A stretch of DNA of 7,671 nucleotides from the NCBI GenBank assembly GCA_007135795.1, contig SLIE01000502.1, positions 1-7,671 of the forward strand. Direction: 5' to 3'. Made by a program: the position numbers and the translations under genes. The stretch is from Desulfobacterales bacterium (lineage in GTDB: Bacteria; Desulfobacterota; Desulfobacteria; Desulfobacterales; Desulfosalsimonadaceae). Numbering within the stretch: position 1 is the stretch's first letter; each line of letters begins with the position of its first letter. The notes below the pieces were generated by a model, which was not told where the DNA came from, made no database searches, and worked only from the letters and a program-made list of their open reading frames with translations. Shown one piece after another: positions 6,923 through 7,671 of the stretch.

Positions 6923-7152
6923 TCATAAGGATTTTCAATGTTGATGGCGTTGTAAAAATCGTTTGACACATCTCTCACGAAGTTTTGCCCGGTATCCAGC
7001 GCTATCCACCAGTGTGTATTAAAATTTGGATTCACATATACAACTCTTTTCGTGGGTACGGAAAACCATTCCGGAAGTTCCGAAATGCTGAGTAGCCATT
7101 GCAGGAGAAAAGTTGAGATTAACCATGCAAGTAGACACGCCGGGGCGCTCAA
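6883..7152 (-). CDS. Unrecognised membrane-anchored ORF, possibly a remnant
   Basis: An 89-codon frame with only a TTG start (7152) and no ribosome site. The frame is open further up to a stop at 7188-7186 (KKIDDPFIKNP), where no standard start exists. It has one hydrophobic stretch, ACLLAWLISTFLLQWLL, followed by WFSVPTKRVVYVNPNFNTHWW and a polar tail ending in a Cys-Pro-rich PCPFPCQ. The composition looks protein-like, but the 21-bp repeat copy lies within it (encoding the FYNAIN part), which argues against an intact gene. It may be a fragment of an unknown membrane protein or chance. Confidence 0.22.
   Translation of the reverse strand: MSAPACLLAWLISTFLLQWLLSISELPEWFSVPTKRVVYVNPNFNTHWWIALDTGQNFVRDVSNDFYNAINIENPYDYRQQLPCPFPCQ
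6941..6961. repeat. 21-bp repeat, copy 2
   Basis: TTGATGGCGTTGTAAAA followed by ATCG. It agrees with the copy at 4876-4896 at 18 of 21 positions, the differences being at repeat positions 9, 11 and 18. No inverted partner was seen nearby. Confidence 0.4.
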
Positions 7153-7200
7153 TGGATTTTTAATAAACGGGTCATCAATCTTTTTTCAGCTTTGGTTAGA

Positions 7201-7230
7201 TTGATATTAACTACTTGGGGACACTATATT
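7201..7230 (+). promoter_or_regulatory. Sigma-70-like promoter ahead of the acyl-CoA dehydrogenase remnant
   Basis: TTGATA (7201-7206) and TATATT (7225-7230), each 5 of 6 to consensus, are separated by 18 bases. Transcription would start near 7237, which is inside the AAGGA ribosome site (7235-7239), so either the true start is earlier or the match is fortuitous. Confidence 0.35.
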
Positions 7231-7246
7231 TGAGAAGGATAATTCA

Positions 7247-7423
7247 ATGGATTTTTCGTGGACCAAAGAACAGGAAATACTTAGAAAGACAGTGCGCGAA
7301 TTTGCAACCAAGAAGCTTTTGCCCAATCTTTCAGAATGGGATAAAAATCATTACTTTCCATACAAGGAAGCTCTTTAGCCAACGGGTGAGCTTGGGTTTT
7401 TCGGGACAGTCACACCCGAGGAC
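7247..7423 (+). pseudogene. Acyl-CoA dehydrogenase N-terminal remnant with amber stop
   Basis: The frame begins MDFSWTKEQEILRKTVREFA after a good AAGGA site (7235-7239, 7-base spacer). It continues KKLLPNLSEWDKNHYFPYKEAL, then TAG (7376-7378), then PTGELGFFGTVTPED. This is the classic opening of a flavin-dependent acyl-CoA dehydrogenase (fatty acyl-CoA oxidation in the cytoplasm). In the family the stop position is usually Lys in KEALKKxGELGFFG, so AAG-to-TAG is a simple explanation. Only about 59 of the usual roughly 380 codons are present. Homology ends at PED, where the frame passes directly into a different protein family. This is a broken, truncated gene; readthrough or pyrrolysine insertion is conceivable but has no support here. 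Confidence 0.75.
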
Positions 7424-7552
7424 ATGCGGATTGTCGCGTCAGCAAACAAAGGCTTGGCAGAAGCTGTAAAAAAGAATGATTTCAGAATGGATCTGTTTTA
7501 CCGGTTGAATGAATTGAATCTCAACATCACGCCTTTGAAGACGCCCCCTGGC
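7424..7552 (+). pseudogene. Fragment of sigma-54-dependent activator AAA+ domain
   Basis: In frame with the acyl-CoA dehydrogenase remnant, MRIVASANKGLAEAVKKNDF then RMDLFYRLNELNLNITPLKT matches the conserved stretch of bacterial enhancer-binding proteins usually written as VRIIAATNxDL...FRxDLYYRLNVxxIxxPPLRER. It covers the sensor-I strand and the arginine-finger region. Walker A, the GAFTGA loop, the receiver and the DNA-binding domains are absent. The fragment ends about where the terminal palindrome begins; the frame itself runs on to TAA at 7571-7573. It is a gene fragment, not a working regulator. Confidence 0.7.
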
Positions 7553-7671
7553 AGGGTAGTTTGTCACCTCTAACGTCAAGGTAGCGAGAGGGTTCCCCCA
7601 CCGGCCCGGCGCCGGGCCGGTGGGGGAACCCTCTCGCTACCTTGACGTTAGAGGTGACAAACTACCCTGCC
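7550..7671. repeat. Perfect 122-bp palindrome at the end of the window
   Basis: Bases 7550-7610 are the exact reverse complement of 7611-7671, with no spacer and the centre at GGC|GCC (7608-7613). Because the window ends at 7671, the arm length of 61 bp is a minimum. The core, roughly 7595-7626, is GC-only apart from one A-T pair, forming a very stable hairpin with CCCCCACCGG/CCGGTGGGGG arms. It could be an assembly or amplification fold-back, back-to-back ends of a mobile element, or a closed hairpin end of a linear molecule. Confidence 0.97.

Larger units (their letters stand above)
6436..7246. other. Gene-poor region of unusual composition
   Basis: About 800 bases with no confidently recognised gene. 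In order it holds TGATCA boxes (6456-6506), an imperfect CGGTG-N9-CACCG inverted repeat (6539-6557), and an AT-rich stretch. Then come a GC-rich G-run block (6635-6711), a strong Shine-Dalgarno sequence without ATG (6720-6726), another AT-rich stretch, a repeat copy (6941-6961), a doubtful minus-strand ORF (6883-7152) and a promoter-like pair (7201-7230). Sharp swings in base composition suggest it was assembled from different pieces. Confidence 0.5.

Overview
The window looks like chromosomal or contig-end DNA from a Gram-negative, probably anaerobic Desulfobacterota (deltaproteobacterial) lineage. This is inferred from the gene types: PAS/GAF-rich GGDEF-EAL proteins, HDOD proteins, an ExeA-like ATPase with a peptidoglycan-binding domain, and remnants of an acyl-CoA dehydrogenase and a sigma-54 activator. 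It also rests on moderate GC content with AT-rich spacers. No marker gene fixes the taxon.

Layout. Positions 1-491 hold no convincing gene, only a 57-codon ORF with a plausible ribosome binding site. A hotdog-fold acyl-CoA thioesterase follows on the + strand (492-1031, GTG start). Converging on it from the right are two minus-strand genes that overlap by 17 bp: an HDOD protein (4618-3353) and, downstream, a GAF-PAS-GGDEF-EAL cyclic-di-GMP enzyme (3369-1105). They look like a translationally coupled signalling operon. Upstream on the same strand, across a 350-bp gap, is an ExeA/GspA-like AAA ATPase with one membrane segment and a C-terminal OmpA-like peptidoglycan-binding domain (6435-4969). 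Its Walker B motif reads IEKAQ where the family normally has DEAQ.

Positions 6436-7671 are a gene-poor, scrambled end. They contain three TGATCA boxes just upstream of the ATPase gene and a short G-run-rich, GC-rich block with imperfect direct repeats (6635-6711). A perfect Shine-Dalgarno sequence there is followed by ATC/ATT rather than ATG. One copy of a 21-bp repeat lies here, and its partner is in the gap at 4876-4896. An unrecognised minus-strand ORF is also present. Next comes a mosaic remnant: the N-terminus of an acyl-CoA dehydrogenase with an amber stop, joined in frame to part of the AAA+ domain of a sigma-54-dependent activator. The window ends in a perfect palindrome with no central spacer and arms of at least 61 bp, which is either an assembly or amplification fold-back or a genuine hairpin end.

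How the genes work together. The HDOD/GGDEF-EAL pair makes a coherent c-di-GMP signalling module. The ATPase-OmpA protein would span the inner membrane and couple cytoplasmic nucleotide binding to peptidoglycan. A functional link between it and the signalling pair is only suggested by shared orientation. The right end looks like decayed or rearranged DNA. I found no tRNA, rRNA, CRISPR array or intact transposase.
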